NCBI RefSeq assembly: GCF_018991925.1
Contig: NW_024756571.1
Span: 81,554 to 145,553, forward strand
DNA: 64,000 nt
Direction: 5' to 3'
From: Homarus americanus
Taxonomy: Eukaryota > Arthropoda > Malacostraca > Decapoda > Nephropidae
Part shown: positions 24,861-37,922 of the stretch, piece after piece
Layout: each line of letters starts with the position of its first letter
Position numbering within the stretch: the stretch's first letter is position 1
Position numbers and translations under genes: made by a program
The notes under the pieces: model-generated
The model's database searches: none
What the model saw: the letters and a program-made list of their open reading frames with translations, nothing else
Told to the model about the DNA's origin: nothing

Positions 24861-26305
24861 CGCAGTGGTACAGTCAAGTGGTACAGTCCAGCGGTGGTAC
24901 AGTCCCAGGTGGTACAGTCCAGCAGGTGGTACAGTCCAGCGGTGGTAGTCCAACAGTGGTACAGCAGGTGGTACAGTCCAGCGAGGTGGTACAGTCAGCA
25001 ATGGTACAGTCCGAGTTGTACAGTCAGCAGTCACCAGCGGTGGTACAGTCCAACGAGGTGGTACAGTCCAACGGTGGTACAGTCAGCGGTGGTACAGTCC
25101 GGCCCAGTGGTACTACTATACAGTCCATAGTGTACGTCCACGGGTACAGCAGCAATGGCGCGGTGGTACAGTCCAACGGTGGTACAGTCCAGCAGGTGGT
25201 ACAGTCAACGAGGTGGTACGTCGTGGTACAGTCAATGGTACGTCACGGGGTACAGTCCAACAGTGGTACAGTCAGGGTGGTACAGTCCAGCAATTGGTAC
25301 AGTCCAACGAGGTGGTACAGTCCGCGGTGGTGTCGCGGTGGTACAGTCAACGTACTCGCGGACTGTCCAGGTAGCCAACCAGGTGGTACAGTCGGCGGTG
25401 GCACAGTCTAACGAAATGGTGTCCAGCTCGTTGGTACAGTTCGACGATGGTACAGTCCAACGAGGTGGTACAGTCCAGCGAGGTGGCAGTCCAGCGAGGT
25501 GGTACAGTCCAGCGAGGTGGTACAGTCCAGCGAGGTGGTACAGTCCAGCGAGGTGGTACAGTCCAAAGCGAGGTGGTACAGTCCAGCGAGGTGGTACAGT
25601 CCAGCGAGGTGGTACAGTCCAGCGAGGTGGTACAGTCCAGTTAGATGGTACAGTCCAAAGAGGTGGTACAGTCCAACGAGGTCCCAGTCCAACGAGGTAC
25701 TACTGGTCATCGAGGTGCTACTGTCCAACGAAGTGGTACGTGTCCAACGAATGGTGCAATCCACAGAAGGTGTTACAGTCCAACAGGTGGTACAGTCCGG
25801 CGAGATGGCACAGTCTAACGAGTGGTACAGTCCAACTCGTTGGTACAGTTCAGAGCGATGGTACAGTCCAACGAAGTGGTACAGTCCAACTAGGTACAGT
25901 CTAGCTCGATGGTACAGTCCATGGGGTGGTACAGTCCAACGAGATGGTACAATCCAGCCAGATGGTACAGTTTACAGATGGTACAGTCCAGCGAGATGGT
26001 ACAGTTCAGCGAGATGGTCATTCCAGAGCGATGGTACAGTCCAGCGAGGTGTTACAGTCCAACGAAGTGATACACCAACGAGGTGGTACAGTCCAGCGAG
26101 GTGGTACAGTCCAACGAAGTGATACATCCAATGAGGTGGTACAGTCCAGCGAGGGTACATTCCAACGAAGTGATACAATCTAATGAGGTGGTACAGTCCA
26201 GCAACGTGGTACAGTCCAGAGAGATGGTACAGTCCAGAAGCAATGATACAGTCCAACGAGATGGTACAGTCCAGAGCAATGATACAGTCCAACGAGGTGG
26301 TAGAG
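24861..26305 (+). repeat. 18-bp minisatellite (GGTGGTACAGTCCAGCGA)
   Basis: About 75-80 copies of an 18-bp unit. 25440-25660 is near-perfect. The rest is diverged (AACGAGGT, AGCGAGAT and GAAGTGAT variants) and indel-rich. Since 18 is 6 codons, open frames persist on both strands (for example 25155-25904 and 25499-26122). They are all short-period repeats without coding character. Confidence 0.95.
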
Positions 26306-26362
26306 TAATGTGGACCTTATATTAATGTGGGACTATATAGTAATGTGGGACTATATAGTAAT
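26306..26362 (+). repeat. Three units of the TAATGTGGGAC 18-bp repeat
   Basis: TAATGTGG followed by two TAATGTGGGACTATATAG copies abut the end of the previous array. This is the unit of the big array at 29020-30495, here as a small detached outlier. Confidence 0.8.
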
Positions 26363-27544
26363 CTAATATACTATAGACTAGGTGTGTGTCTGTCGGTCTG
26401 TCTGTCTGTTTGTGTGTGTGTCTGTTCTGGGCAGCCGAAACGGCACAATCGCTTTTTCATCAATGAAATCGCAAAATCGTAGAGTGGAACAAACCTGGTC
26501 CCATATCGATGGTTTCTTTGAGGCCATTACATAAACCATTTATTGCGCTGGGAAACAATGCAAGTCTAAGGACTTGCGCACCCTCATTCACTGTACGCTG
26601 ACAGCCCACGACAGTCATCGATGGCTCCTCCTACCCCCACTTTTTTCTCTTAGCTCTTTTTTATTGTTGTTTGGATTAGTAAAGGAAGAAAGATGAGTAA
26701 ATAGAAGAATAAAAGAAGGGAAGCAGAAAATAGTTAGAGATATCAGGTGGGGGGAGCTGAGTCATCATGCGTCTGGATGAGCAGTTTCACCAAGCACAGA
26801 CGACCTTACAGCTACAGTGTATACTTATTCCTGTGGGTGACTGTACGGAAAAGGAGAGAAGAGATAAAAGATAATAACAGGAATGCATGGAGAAGATGAC
26901 CACAATAGACACAGGGTGAATATAGACAGTGAAACAGACAGGAGGTTGACAAAATAGACAGATTCATACATGAACAATAGACAATATGGCAACTAACATG
27001 ACAGACAGACAGCTGACCGACTGGTTCACATTAGACAAACAGGCAGACACGCCAACAACGGATAAGACAGACAGATTTGACGACACAAAGAGACAGACGG
27101 GCCTCAAACACCACGCAGACGAACAGACAGTTGGGATGGCAATAGACAGGACGGATAAATTTGAGACAGATTAGAGGCATTTTAAACAAGAACACCAAAT
27201 TGACCATAGCTGCGGTCAGTAGAGGTCTAACATCCACCAGCGTAAATAATAAGACTCATTGAAAACAACACCCTCGCACGGAAAGAACATCCATGGTCGG
27301 TCAGTCAGGAGACGGACCTAAAACTGACTAACGTAGATGATGACTATGATGACTTAACACAGGTGATGACTTAAGCAGATGGTGACTAATCTAACCAGAA
27401 TCAAGGTCACTTTCATAATATAATTGATCTCGGAATGATCATCGGTGATTCATAATAATTTTTTTATGATTTAACCTTCCTTATGGCGAATATTTCTTAA
27501 CTAATTATTCTAACCATATTCTATTCTCTATAGTATATTAGATA
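26363..27544. other. Unassigned sequence with (GTCT)n and (GACA)n-like tracts
   Basis: TCTGTCTGTCTG near 26395-26415. A loosely GACAGA/ACAGAC-rich stretch runs from 26905 to 27175 and accounts for the Thr/Asp-rich frame at 26986-27174. No gene is supported. Confidence 0.5.
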
Positions 27545-28065
27545 CTGTAAGTATCACGACCACGACCATGATTATAACAAACCAGCGACCATGATAATAA
27601 CAACCAAGACCATGATTATAAGAACCAGGACCATCATTATAACAACCAGACCATGATTATAACAACCACAACCATGATTATAACAACCACAACCATGATT
27701 ATAACAACCAGGACCATGATTATAACAACCAGGACCATGATTATAACAATCACAACCATGATTATAACAATCATGATCATGATCATAACAGCCACGACTA
27801 TGATTATAACAACCACGACCATGATTATAACAACCACGACTATGATTATAAAAACCACGACTATGATTATAACAACCACTGACATGATTCTAACAAACCA
27901 CGACTATGATTACAACAACCACGACTATGATTATAAAAACCACAAACATGATTATAACAACCACGACCATGATTATAACAAACACGACCATGATTATAGC
28001 AACCACGCCCATGATCATAACAACCACGACTATGATCATAACAACCACGACCATGATTATAACAA
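27545..28065 (+). repeat. 21-bp minisatellite, left part
   Basis: About 24 copies of a 21-bp unit with core ACCATGATTATAACAACC. 21 bp is 7 codons, hence the plus-strand MIITTTT frame (27653-28129) and the minus-strand hydrophobic IIMVVVV frame. The latter looks like a membrane protein but is a repeat artefact. The array resumes at 28786 after a LINE insertion. Confidence 0.95.
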
Positions 28066-28127
28066 CAGCGTACTTAATATTAGAAGAACAAATACTTATA
28101 ATGTATACAGCCTAACAACATCAACCT

Positions 28128-28785
28128 AGAGAAGTCGATTTGAGAAAGAGACCCAGGGTACTTGTAGCCCGGACCTAAGGCCTGTAAAACAGTGTTAATG
28201 TTCGAAAATAAACAGAGTATTGGGTTTTATCTATGAGAGTAACAAGAGTGCAGAGGTCTTATTGCAACTATATCTGCGCTAGTCAGGCCGCACTCGATTA
28301 TGCGGTTCAGTTCCTTGCCCCTATTATAGAATGGATATCAATTCACCAGAGTCGGTGCAGCGAAGAATGACAAAAATGATTCCGACTTAGAAACCTTCCT
28401 TATCAGGATAGGTTAAAGAAACTTAACTTGCATTCCCTAGAAAGACGAAGAGTGTGGGAGATATGAGAAGTATTTAAGGGTGAAAGGAATCAATAAAGGA
28501 TATAGATAAAGTTCTTATAATATCCGAGCACGATAGACTCTGAGCAAAGGATCCAAGTTGGATAAGTTTAGTTTAGGAGGAGATAGGAAGAAACTGGTTC
28601 AAATAGGTGGTGGACGAGTGGAACAAGCTTAGCAACTTTGTAGTAAGTGCGAACTCTGGAAAGTTTCAAAAGGAGGCTAGATAGATTCATGGATGATAGA
28701 GAGTGGTAGTAACTCGACAGGAGCTGCCATGCACAGGGCCAAACCGGCCCACTGCAGACTCTCCTTATTTTCTTATGTTCGTATA
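28128..28785 (+). pseudogene. CR1-like LINE 3' end inserted in the 21-bp array
   Basis: This aligns by eye with the C-terminal third of the LINE ORF2 at 43195-43890. Shared blocks are AAAATAAACAGAGTATTGGGTTTTAT (as NK..VLGFI), GGCCGCACTCGATTATGCGG (as RPHLDYAV), CATTCCCTAGAAAGACGAAG (as HSLERRR) and GTGGTGGACGAGTGGAACAAG (as VVDEWNK). It ends with GCCAAACCGGCCCACTGCAG and TTCTTATGTTCG, the same 3' signature as the 43.8-kb copy. The frame is broken by several stops and indels. Left of about 28128 there is ~60 bp of non-repeat sequence before the array. Confidence 0.75.
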
Positions 28786-28950
28786 ACCACGACCATGATT
28801 ATAACAACCACGATCATGATTATAAACCACGACCATTATTATAACAACCACGACCATGATTATAACAACAACTATGACCATGATTATAACAACCACGACC
28901 ATGATTATAAATAACCAGACCATGATTATATAACCACGACCATGTTTATA
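28786..28950 (+). repeat. 21-bp minisatellite, right part
   Basis: Seven or eight copies of the same unit as 27545-28065, starting directly after the LINE octamer tail. Confidence 0.92.
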
Positions 28951-29019
28951 AAACCTGTAAACTGTCCCACGGGACTCGCCACCGGGCACGAAGGCTCACG
29001 ATCACTTGTAATTTATAGA

Positions 29020-30495
29020 AATGGGACTTATAGCAAGGTGTGACTTATAGTAATGTGGGACCTTATAGTAATGTGGGACTTTAGCAGCGATGTGACTCTA
29101 TAGTAATGTGGGACTTATATAGTAAGGGACTTAGTAATGTGGGACTTATAGTAATGTTGGACTTTATAGTAATGTGAGACTTCACAGAAATGTGGGACCT
29201 TATAGTAATGTGGACTTATAGTAATGTGGGACTTATAGTAATGTGGGACTTATAGCAATGTGGGACTTATATAATGTGGGACTTATAGAATGGGGACTTT
29301 ATAGTAATGACTTTATAGCAGTTGTGGGACTTTATAGTAATGTGGGACTTTATAGTAATGTGGGACTTATAGTAATGTGGGACTTTATAGCAATGTGGGG
29401 CTTTATAGTAATGTGGGACTTTATAGTAATGTGGGGCTTATAGTAATGTGGGACTTTATAGTAATGTGGGACCTTATAGTAATGTGGGACTTTATAGTAA
29501 TGTGGGACTTTATAGCAATGTGGGCTTTAGTAATGGGGCTTATAGTAATGTGGGGCTTTATAGTAATGTGGGACTTATAGTAATGTGACTTTATAGTAAT
29601 GGGACTTTATAGTAATGTGGGACTTTATAGTAATGACTTTATAGCAGAAGTGACTTATAGTAATGTGGGACTTTATAGTACGTAATGTGGGACCTTATAG
29701 CAATGTGGGGCTTTATAGTAATGTGGGACTTTATAGTAATGTGGGACTTTATAGTAATGTGGGACTTATAGTAATGTGACCTTATAGTAGGACTACAAAC
29801 TTTATAGAGTTTATAGTAATGTGGGACTTTATAGTAATGGGGACTTATAGTAATGTATTTTATAGTAATGTGGGACTTTATAATAATGTGGGACTTATAG
29901 TAATGTGGGACTTATAGTAATGTGGGACTTTATAGTAATGTGGACCTTTATAGTATGGGACTTTATAGAAATGTGGACTCTTATAGTAATGTGGGACTTT
30001 ATAGTAATGTGGGACTTTATAGTAATGGGGACTTTATAGTAATGTGGGACTTTATAGCAATGGGCTTTATAGCAATGGGACTTTATAGTAATGTGGGACT
30101 TATAGTAATGTGGGACTTATAGTAATGTGACTTATAGAGGGACTTTATAGTAATGTGGGGTTTATAGCAATGTGGGGCTTTATAGTAATGTGGGACTTTA
30201 TAGAAATGTGGGACTTTATAGCAAGGTGGGACTCTATAGTAATGTGGGACTTTATAGTAATGTGGGACTTTATAGCAAGGTGGGACTCTATAGTAATGTG
30301 GGACTTTATAGTAAGGTGGGACTTTATAGTAATGTGGGACTTTATAGTAATGTGGGACTTTATAGCAATGTGGGACTTTATAGCAATGTGGGACTTTATA
30401 GTAATGTGGGACTTTATAGTCATGTGGGATATTATAGTAATGTGGGACTTTATAGTAATGTGGGACTCTACAGTAATGTGGGACTCTACAATTAG
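29020..30495 (+). repeat. 18-bp minisatellite (GTAATGTGGGACTTTATA)
   Basis: About 80 copies of an 18-bp unit. From about 30165 to 30495 the period is perfect, with base variants only (GCAATG, GCAAGG, GAAATG). From 29020 to 30160 the array is broken by frequent 1-8 nt deletions. The open frames at 30155-30523 and 30172-30495 are the perfect part. Confidence 0.96.
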
Positions 30496-31724
30496 GAGAG
30501 GCTTCAAACGCAATTGTAAATGATTCAGTGTGGTGGACGGGCTCGGGAGTGTGAGGCAGTGATTAGTTTGAGCTTTCTAGGAAGAGCGACACTTCAGTGA
30601 GGAGGAAGTTTCCAGGAGCTGAATGATTCATGAGCAGCGGAGGATTTACCAGGAAGAACCTTTCTAGTTATGCTTCTCCCTCCACCCCTTAAGTCCTTTC
30701 CCTTGCCATATTTTATCGGTCTTTTAAGTGTCAATGTTTCATGAAATTCACTCCATCACGCCTCAACTACTCCTCCCCCTCCACTCGATACTTAACGCCT
30801 TGCCATCAACACATATTATGAAGACACCTCACACATGAACGTCCTCCTCCCTCTTATATTATAACTCCCCGCCAGTGTAACTCTTCCCTTACCCAACATA
30901 TCTCTATATTTACCTTTTACTTCTACCTCGGCAAACTCAAAACGTACAGGAAATCTCGGAATTGTTGTTTCTATTAAAACATTGTCTATACAGTATGAAA
31001 ACATATGACGATCTGATTGTTCAGCAACTTTTTAATGTACATTTCACTTTTGAAACCAGTTATAGCATTCAGTTGTGAATCCGATACTAGACGCCTTCAG
31101 ATACTCGAGGCCCTCTACATTAAGGTGAGGCACCGAGTGTGAACCTGCAAAACAAAGCTATCCTTACTTCTCCTAGCGCCCGTAACATATCCTCTCGCAG
31201 CAACGTCAGATATGCCCCTTCCTACCTGAGACAGCGAGCTGTCATTGGTCAGACAGGGGAATTCCCCCCCTTTCTCCTTAATCTGTAAGTGGTGAACACT
31301 TTTGTCCCTTCATCGTTATTCAGTATGTATACCTGGACCTTGATGTATCCGTTGTTTAATTCAACCAGTCAACGTTTCGGAATATCACTTATTCCATCCT
31401 CAGAGCAGCGCCAGTGACATGTATAGTATTAATATTGAAAAATAGAATTTAACAGTGTTTCAAAAACAAACAATATCAGCAATAAATACAAAGACGGGTT
31501 AAAAAGCAAAGGAATTTTGTATTCATAGACAGAACAAGTCTAAAATAATAAATACAAAAAAGTGAGGGAGTTCAAGTGTAATATTAACACACAAACAATA
31601 ATAAAGATGGGGCACACACACCTTGAAGTAAGGAACACAAATCTCCATGAATACATTTGTGAGCTTATCATAGTACTTCAACTTCCTCAATTTTGTACAA
31701 TTAATATTTAAGACGTTCTCTCAA
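30496..31724. other. Unassigned sequence with a possible Penelope remnant
   Basis: No intact gene. On the plus strand near 31095-31130 a short ILEALYIKV stretch resembles the C-terminal end of Penelope GIY-YIG domains. About 250 bp further on lies the minus-strand hairpin motif at 31371-31405. The two may be remnants of one element, but the link is weak. Confidence 0.35.
31371..31405 (-). ncRNA. Hammerhead-like motif, minus strand
   Basis: On the minus strand: CTGAGGA, one U, stem GGAATA/TATTCC with a 5-nt loop, then GAAACGTTGAC. The layout is the same as in the Penelope tails at 17.5 and 62.5 kb, but with a different stem sequence. No Penelope ORF lies upstream on this strand. Confidence 0.4.
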
Positions 31725-31925
31725 TCAATAAAATAGCTTTGAAAATGGACGTTCGAATATTCCAGGTATATTTTGAATGTTTCTCGCACTGTCTTGCACA
31801 CGACACCACAATTTTTCACGTGCCTCGACCTTTGTAGCATACACTTTGCTTCTTAGGTGACTCCACAAGTAAATATCAAGGAGATTTAACTTAGAAATCC
31901 GATATTTACTCACGCTCACGTGGTA
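31725..31925 (-). pseudogene. Tc1/mariner-type DDE transposase fragment
   Basis: The minus-strand frame contains LNLLDIYLWSHLRSKVYAT, EAREKLWCRVQDSA and IQNIPGIFERPFSKL. This order is typical of the C-terminal end of arthropod Tc1/mariner-type (DDE_3-like) transposases. The third catalytic residue region lies just upstream, and the rest of the protein is absent. It is a ~65-aa relic, and its terminal inverted repeats were not found. Confidence 0.5.
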
Positions 31926-32195
31926 CTACTGTACTCGTATATCATAATTATTGTTATTGAGACTACTTACACACTATTATGTAAACTTAACGACGTAATA
32001 CATAGTCAACATAGTCAAGCAAAACATCAATTCATATATATTTCTTTGGTAGTAAATGGTCCACTGATATTATATGTTTCTAACCGTATTTTATTTTCAC
32101 ACGTCCCACATATCCATTATATTTTATAACTGAAGCAATAGAGTTTTCACCCTGGCTCAAGAATACAAACCTCAGATTGATTTAATTCTAATCAC

Positions 32196-32198
<3 letters not shown>
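31926..32198. other. Unassigned AT-rich sequence
   Basis: AT-rich spacer. The small frame at 31920-32129 has no recognisable content. Confidence 0.5.

Positions 32199-32288
<90 letters not shown>
32199..32288. repeat. (TA)n microsatellite
   Basis: 90 bp of alternating TA. Confidence 0.95.
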
Positions 32289-32289
<1 letters not shown>

Positions 32290-32439
32290 TCTTAGTTCCA
32301 TAAATTCACGCCACTATCGTACTCCAGCAAGAATTATTGTACCCCAAAGTCAAGTTGACGTGATCGGAACCGGAGTTATTGTCCTCCAGAGTCACACCTT
32401 TTTATCAAATGTCACTTTTTTTCCCTTGTTCTGTTTGTC

Positions 32440-32735
32440 CTACACATTTTAAATTCTCTTCTCGCTGTTTCTTCTCAATCTTTCTTTTCTTTATTCTCTT
32501 TCCTTTTTTATTTACTCTCTCTTTCCTTGCCTATTTTCTCTGTGTCTTGTTTGTTTTCTCTCTCTCTGTCTTTCTCTTGTCTATCTCTTATTTATTCCTT
32601 CTCTTTTTTATTCACTCTCGCTTATTTTCTCTTTTTCTTACCCTTGTTTATTCTCTCTCTCTCTTCCCAGTTCTTCCCTTGCTCGTAGCCCCTGGTTCTC
32701 CCTTCCTTTCTGTACACTTCAGCCCACACACACAA
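32440..32735 (+). repeat. CT-rich low-complexity tract
   Basis: Pyrimidine-rich (CTCTTT, TTTCTC, TTATTC). The hydrophobic Phe/Ser/Leu frame at 32379-32789 is explained by this composition, although it superficially resembles membrane segments. Confidence 0.65.
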
Positions 32736-32739
32736 AATT

Positions 32740-33145
32740 TCAATGCAGAAATTCCATCCCCAGGGGAGCAAAATACCGATGCAAAATAATCTCACTGCTG
32801 GAAGAACAAAATCCTAACGTTAAAAATATAACCATTAAAGGAACAAAATCTTACAAAGGAAATAAAATTCCACTAGCAGAACAAAATCTCAACAACGGTG
32901 AACAAAATCCCTTCACCAGAGGAACAAAATCTCACCATCATTGAAGAAAATATTAAAACCAGAGGAACAAAATTCCACCAACAAAGGAACAGAATCCCAC
33001 CACCAGAGGAACAAAATCTCACCACCATAGGAACTATATCCCACCACCAGAGGAACTATATCCCACCACCCGAGAAACAAAATCCCACCACCAGAGAAAC
33101 AAAATCCCACCACCAGAGGAACAAAATACCAAACCAGGAACAAAC
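32740..33145 (+). repeat. 21-bp minisatellite (CACCACCAGAGGAACAAAAT)
   Basis: Degenerate copies of a 20-21-bp unit with core CCACCAGAGGAACAAAATC, cleanest at 32985-33135. It gives RNKIPPPEEQN-type peptides on the plus strand and VVGFCFSGGG on the minus strand. Neither is a gene. Confidence 0.88.
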
Positions 33146-33884
33146 TGCATTAGATTCACGTTCCCCACCGCCATCAATTTTGACTGGACACAACAGATTA
33201 CAAGTATAGCCAGTCACAACGAACACCTTACTACGAAACATCATATATCTTTATAATACATCACACCTTCTAATACAACACAACTCTTTAAATGTCCTTT
33301 AAATACGTAAACAAAGAAGAAATTTACTGAAAATCGAAAGGTAATAGTTGTTGAGTTGTATCCATTGACTGAGATTCACCTAAATCATTCTATTATTTTT
33401 TTTTTTTCGTTTTCTCGCGTTCGCTGTGACACTAATGTAAGTCATAACGTCGTAGAATATTGGGGGAAAATATTGATCATTGAATCTATCCGAGGTTTTA
33501 TTGGGTTATTTCTTCCTACTAAATTCTATTAATATTTCTGTTTTATCGCGTTCACAAAAATCTCGGAGGTGCCATAATTCCATAAATTAAAGAGAGTTAT
33601 GGAACTCGCCTGAGAGGTACACCTAAGACAATATTGGGACTGAAAAATCGAGACTTTTAACGCACTTTTTTCTCGAGATATCGCGTTCACAACATAAACC
33701 ACAATGATATTCTCACATACTCCTAGACGGAAGGGCGAACGGGGACACAGCCCTTCCAGGTCCCCTTCTGCTTCACGGTAAAGGGGCGGTAACAACGTGA
33801 ACAGAATACCGCCACAGCACTTACAAAGCAGACGAAATCCCACTAGATCAAGTTTGATTAAGTCCTAATACGTTGTCACACTAT
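33146..33884. other. Unassigned sequence
   Basis: No gene. TCGCGTTCACAA occurs twice (33545 and 33682) in an otherwise unremarkable AT-rich stretch. Confidence 0.45.
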
Positions 33885-34170
33885 AATTAGGTTAGGAATT
33901 TAGGTCGAATGGGGTTAAGGTAACGTAAGTAATGATGGTAAATGAGATTAGATTAACTTAGTTTAAGTTAGGGTAACTTAAGGTACCTTAGACTCTTAGA
34001 GCATCTTAGGTTAGGGTAACTTTGTTTATGATTGGGTATCTTAGGTTAGGTAACAGTAACTTAGGTTAGGTTGTGTTAGGTAAGGTTAGGGTCTTTTGGG
34101 TTAGGTTAGGATAATTTAAATGGAGCAAGATTTAGATAACATAGGCACGATTAACTTAAGTTAGGTGAGG
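33885..34170 (+). repeat. Degenerate TTAGG-like tract
   Basis: Repeated TTAGGTTAGG, TTAGGGTAACTTAGG and similar. This is decayed telomere-like sequence, not a chromosome end. Confidence 0.7.
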
Positions 34171-34356
34171 ATTGAGGGAATTTTAGCCAAGACACAAACC
34201 CAGTACCCATTAGTGTTCGTCCCCCACCTGGCCACTACACACTCCTCCTCCTCTCCTACACAACAAGGCTCTACCAGTGGTAATAAATATGTAAATCTCT
34301 CTTTCCTGGACTTGTCATCCCCGAGGCCCTGAGGATAGTGGTGTGGCGTCGACTGA

Positions 34357-34360
<4 letters not shown>

Positions 34361-34423
<63 letters not shown>

Positions 34424-34504
34424 TCTACACACACTCATTCTATCTATCACTCAATCTCTCTCTCTCTCTCTCTCTCCACACACACACACACACTCATTCT
34501 CTCA

Positions 34505-34553
<49 letters not shown>
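34361..34553 (+). repeat. Compound (CT)n / (CA)n microsatellite
   Basis: (CT)n at 34361-34418, 34456-34475 and 34509-34552, with a short CA run at 34476-34492. The SLSLSL frame at 34338-34571 is an artefact. Confidence 0.95.
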
Positions 34554-34555
<2 letters not shown>

Positions 34556-35019
34556 CTATCTACAAAAGTAACATCAAAGAATTAAACACCAAATTGGCTT
34601 TTTTATACAGTTCAAACTACACAGAATAATGACAAAAAAAAATGGAAATACTAACAATCAGTAATTTTTTTTCTTCCATTTCTAACGTATTTTTATGATT
34701 TTGTTAGTGTTTTTAACTCGCACAAAATCATGTACAGTATTTTGTTATGTCATTCTGTATAAACAAAATTATTATTATCCTCTCATTATATAATTCCTTA
34801 GAGATACGAGACATAAATTAGGTAATGTGTTTTTTGTTTGAATAATAATGAGATACAATAGAGTAGAATTAATATATTATAAAATACATTAATCCTTTTT
34901 AACATTTAGAGGAGTTTTACAGATTAAAGTACACGTAATTTACATAATAGCTACTGTGTAAAATAGACTTATTGTTAAATTTAGGTTCTGTTCTCGATGT
35001 AATATTCGTCGATTGTGTT
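34554..35019. other. Unassigned AT-rich sequence
   Basis: Very AT-rich. No ORF or repeat defined. Confidence 0.5.
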
Positions 35020-35345
35020 TAACCCTTTAAGTATTATGATAACACCTTGAGGGCAATGATTTAATCTTTTGAGTAAGATGATTTAATCCTCTGAGTACGG
35101 AGACTTAATCCAATGAGTACGATTATTTAACCCTCTGAGTATGGTGAGTTAACACCTATGAGTACAATGACTTTGAGTAAGATGAATTAACCCTGAGTAT
35201 GATGACTTGACCCCTTGATAACTTAACCCTCTGAGTACAATAACTTAACCCCATGATTGCGATAACTTAACCCCTTGATTACGATGACTTAACCCCTTGA
35301 TTAAGATTACTTAATCCCTTGATTACGATGAATTTAATATCTTGG
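35020..35345 (+). repeat. 22-bp array, forward orientation (TTAACCCCTTGAGTACGATGAC)
   Basis: About 14 degenerate copies of a 22-bp unit with core CCCCTTGAGTACGATGACTT. Variation is mostly by substitution, with some shortened copies. The same unit reappears in forward and inverted blocks at 36530-37065 and 55040-55255. Confidence 0.85.
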
Positions 35346-36445
<1,100 letters not shown>

Positions 36446-36529
36446 TGTATATATATACTTCTGATCATCAAGAAAAATTACTTTCAGTATTAAATTAATA
36501 AAAACTAAATCAGTTGCATTACCTTGAGT

Positions 36530-37065
36530 ATTTTGACGTCACCCACGAATGCAAATACTTTATCCTTTGAGTATAATGACTGCACACTTCAGAATGATGA
36601 CTTAACTACTTGAGAACAATGACTTAAACCATTGAACAAGATGACTTAACAGTTTGAGTACGATGACTAACCATATGAGTACAAAATCATTGTACTCAAG
36701 AGAATAAGCTGAGGTATTGAAATGAATACAACATAGTACTCTTGTGGTTAAGTCATTGCACTCAAGGGGTTAAGTCATAACATTCAAGGTGTTAAGCCAT
36801 CACATTTATAGGGTTAGTTCATCACACTCATGGAGTTAAGTCATCACACTCATGGAGTTATGTCATCACACTCAAGGAGTTATGTCATCACACTCAAGGA
36901 GTTAAGTCATAACATTCAAGGTGTTAAGCCATCACATTTATAGGGTTAGGTCATCACACTCATGGAGTTAAGTCATCACACTCAAGGAGTTAAGTCATCA
37001 CACTCAAAGAGTTAAGTCATCACATTCTAGTCAGTGTTGTCATTACACTTAAGGAGTTATCTTAG
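36530..37065. repeat. 22-bp array, forward block joined to inverted block
   Basis: Up to about 36685 the unit reads forward (GAGTACGATGACTTAAC type). After the turn ATGAGTACAAAATCATTGTACTC it reads inverted (GGAGTTAAGTCATCACACTCAA, core GTTAAGTCATCACACTCA) to about 37065. The two blocks can fold on each other. The inverted block contains two near-identical ~120-bp segments (about 36770-36850 and 36900-36970 share TAACATTCAAGGTGTTAAG). Confidence 0.85.
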
Positions 37066-37084
37066 TCAAGAGGCTGTTATCATA

Positions 37085-37922
37085 TTCGGGGAATTAAACC
37101 TTCTACCCGTTGAAGCACCTCACAAAATGCATACCACAGTCCCCTCCACCTGTTGAAGCACCTGCCAACATGCACACCACAGTCCCCTTCACCTGTTGAA
37201 GCACCTGACAACATACACACCACAGTCCCCTCCACCTGTTGAAGCACCTGCCAACATGCACACCACAGTCCCCTCCACCTGTTGAAGCACCTGACAACAT
37301 GCACACCACAGTCCCCTCCACCTGCTGAAGCACCTGACAACATACATACCACAGTCCCTTCCACCTGTTGAAGCACCTGACAACATGCACACCACAGTCC
37401 CCTCCACCTGTTGAAGCACCTGACAACATACACACCACAGTCCCCTCCACCTGTTGAAGCACCTGACAACATGCACACCACAGTCCCCTCCACCTGCTGA
37501 AGCACCTGACAACATACATACCACAGTCCCTTCCACCTGTTGAAGCACCTGACAACATGCACACCACAGTCCCCTCCACCTTCCCCTCCACCTGCTGGCT
37601 AATTCCAACATACATACCACAGTCCCTCCACCTGTTGAAGCACCTGCCAACATGCACACCACAGTCCCCTCCACCTGTTGAAGCACCTGACAACATACAT
37701 ACCACAGTCCCTTCCACCTGTTGAAGCACCTGACAACATGCACACCACAGTCCCCTCCACCTGTTGAAGCACCTGACAACATGCACACCACAGTCCCCTC
37801 CACCTGTTGAAGCACCTGACAACATGCACACCACAGTCCCCTCCACCTGTTGAAATCACCTGACAACATGCACACCACAGTCCCCTCCACCTGTTGAAAT
37901 CACCTGACAACATGCACACCAC
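37085..37922 (+). repeat. 43-bp minisatellite
   Basis: About 19 copies of a 43-bp unit with blocks CACCTGTTGAAGCACCTGAC and AACATGCACACCACAGTCCC. The period was read directly (37761 to 37804). It is clean: mostly substitutions and one shortened unit at 37575-37625. Since 43 mod 3 is 1, three minus-strand frames of 160-247 aa stay open (CCQVLQQVEGTVVC type). This is not CRISPR, because there are no unique spacers. Confidence 0.96.

Noticed and set aside
24878..26325. Several 100-250-aa ORFs on both strands
   Set aside because: The 18-bp period keeps frames open on both strands by arithmetic, and the peptides are pure repeats.
27637..27885. Hydrophobic IIMVVVV ORF resembling a membrane protein
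   Set aside because: It is the antisense of the 21-bp minisatellite.
32379..32789. 136-aa Phe/Leu/Ser ORF with apparent membrane segments
   Set aside because: It is explained by the CT-rich composition. It has no conserved motif and runs into a minisatellite.
37080..37922. 43-bp repeat as a CRISPR-like array
   Set aside because: The units are directly tandem, there are no unique spacers, and the context is eukaryotic.
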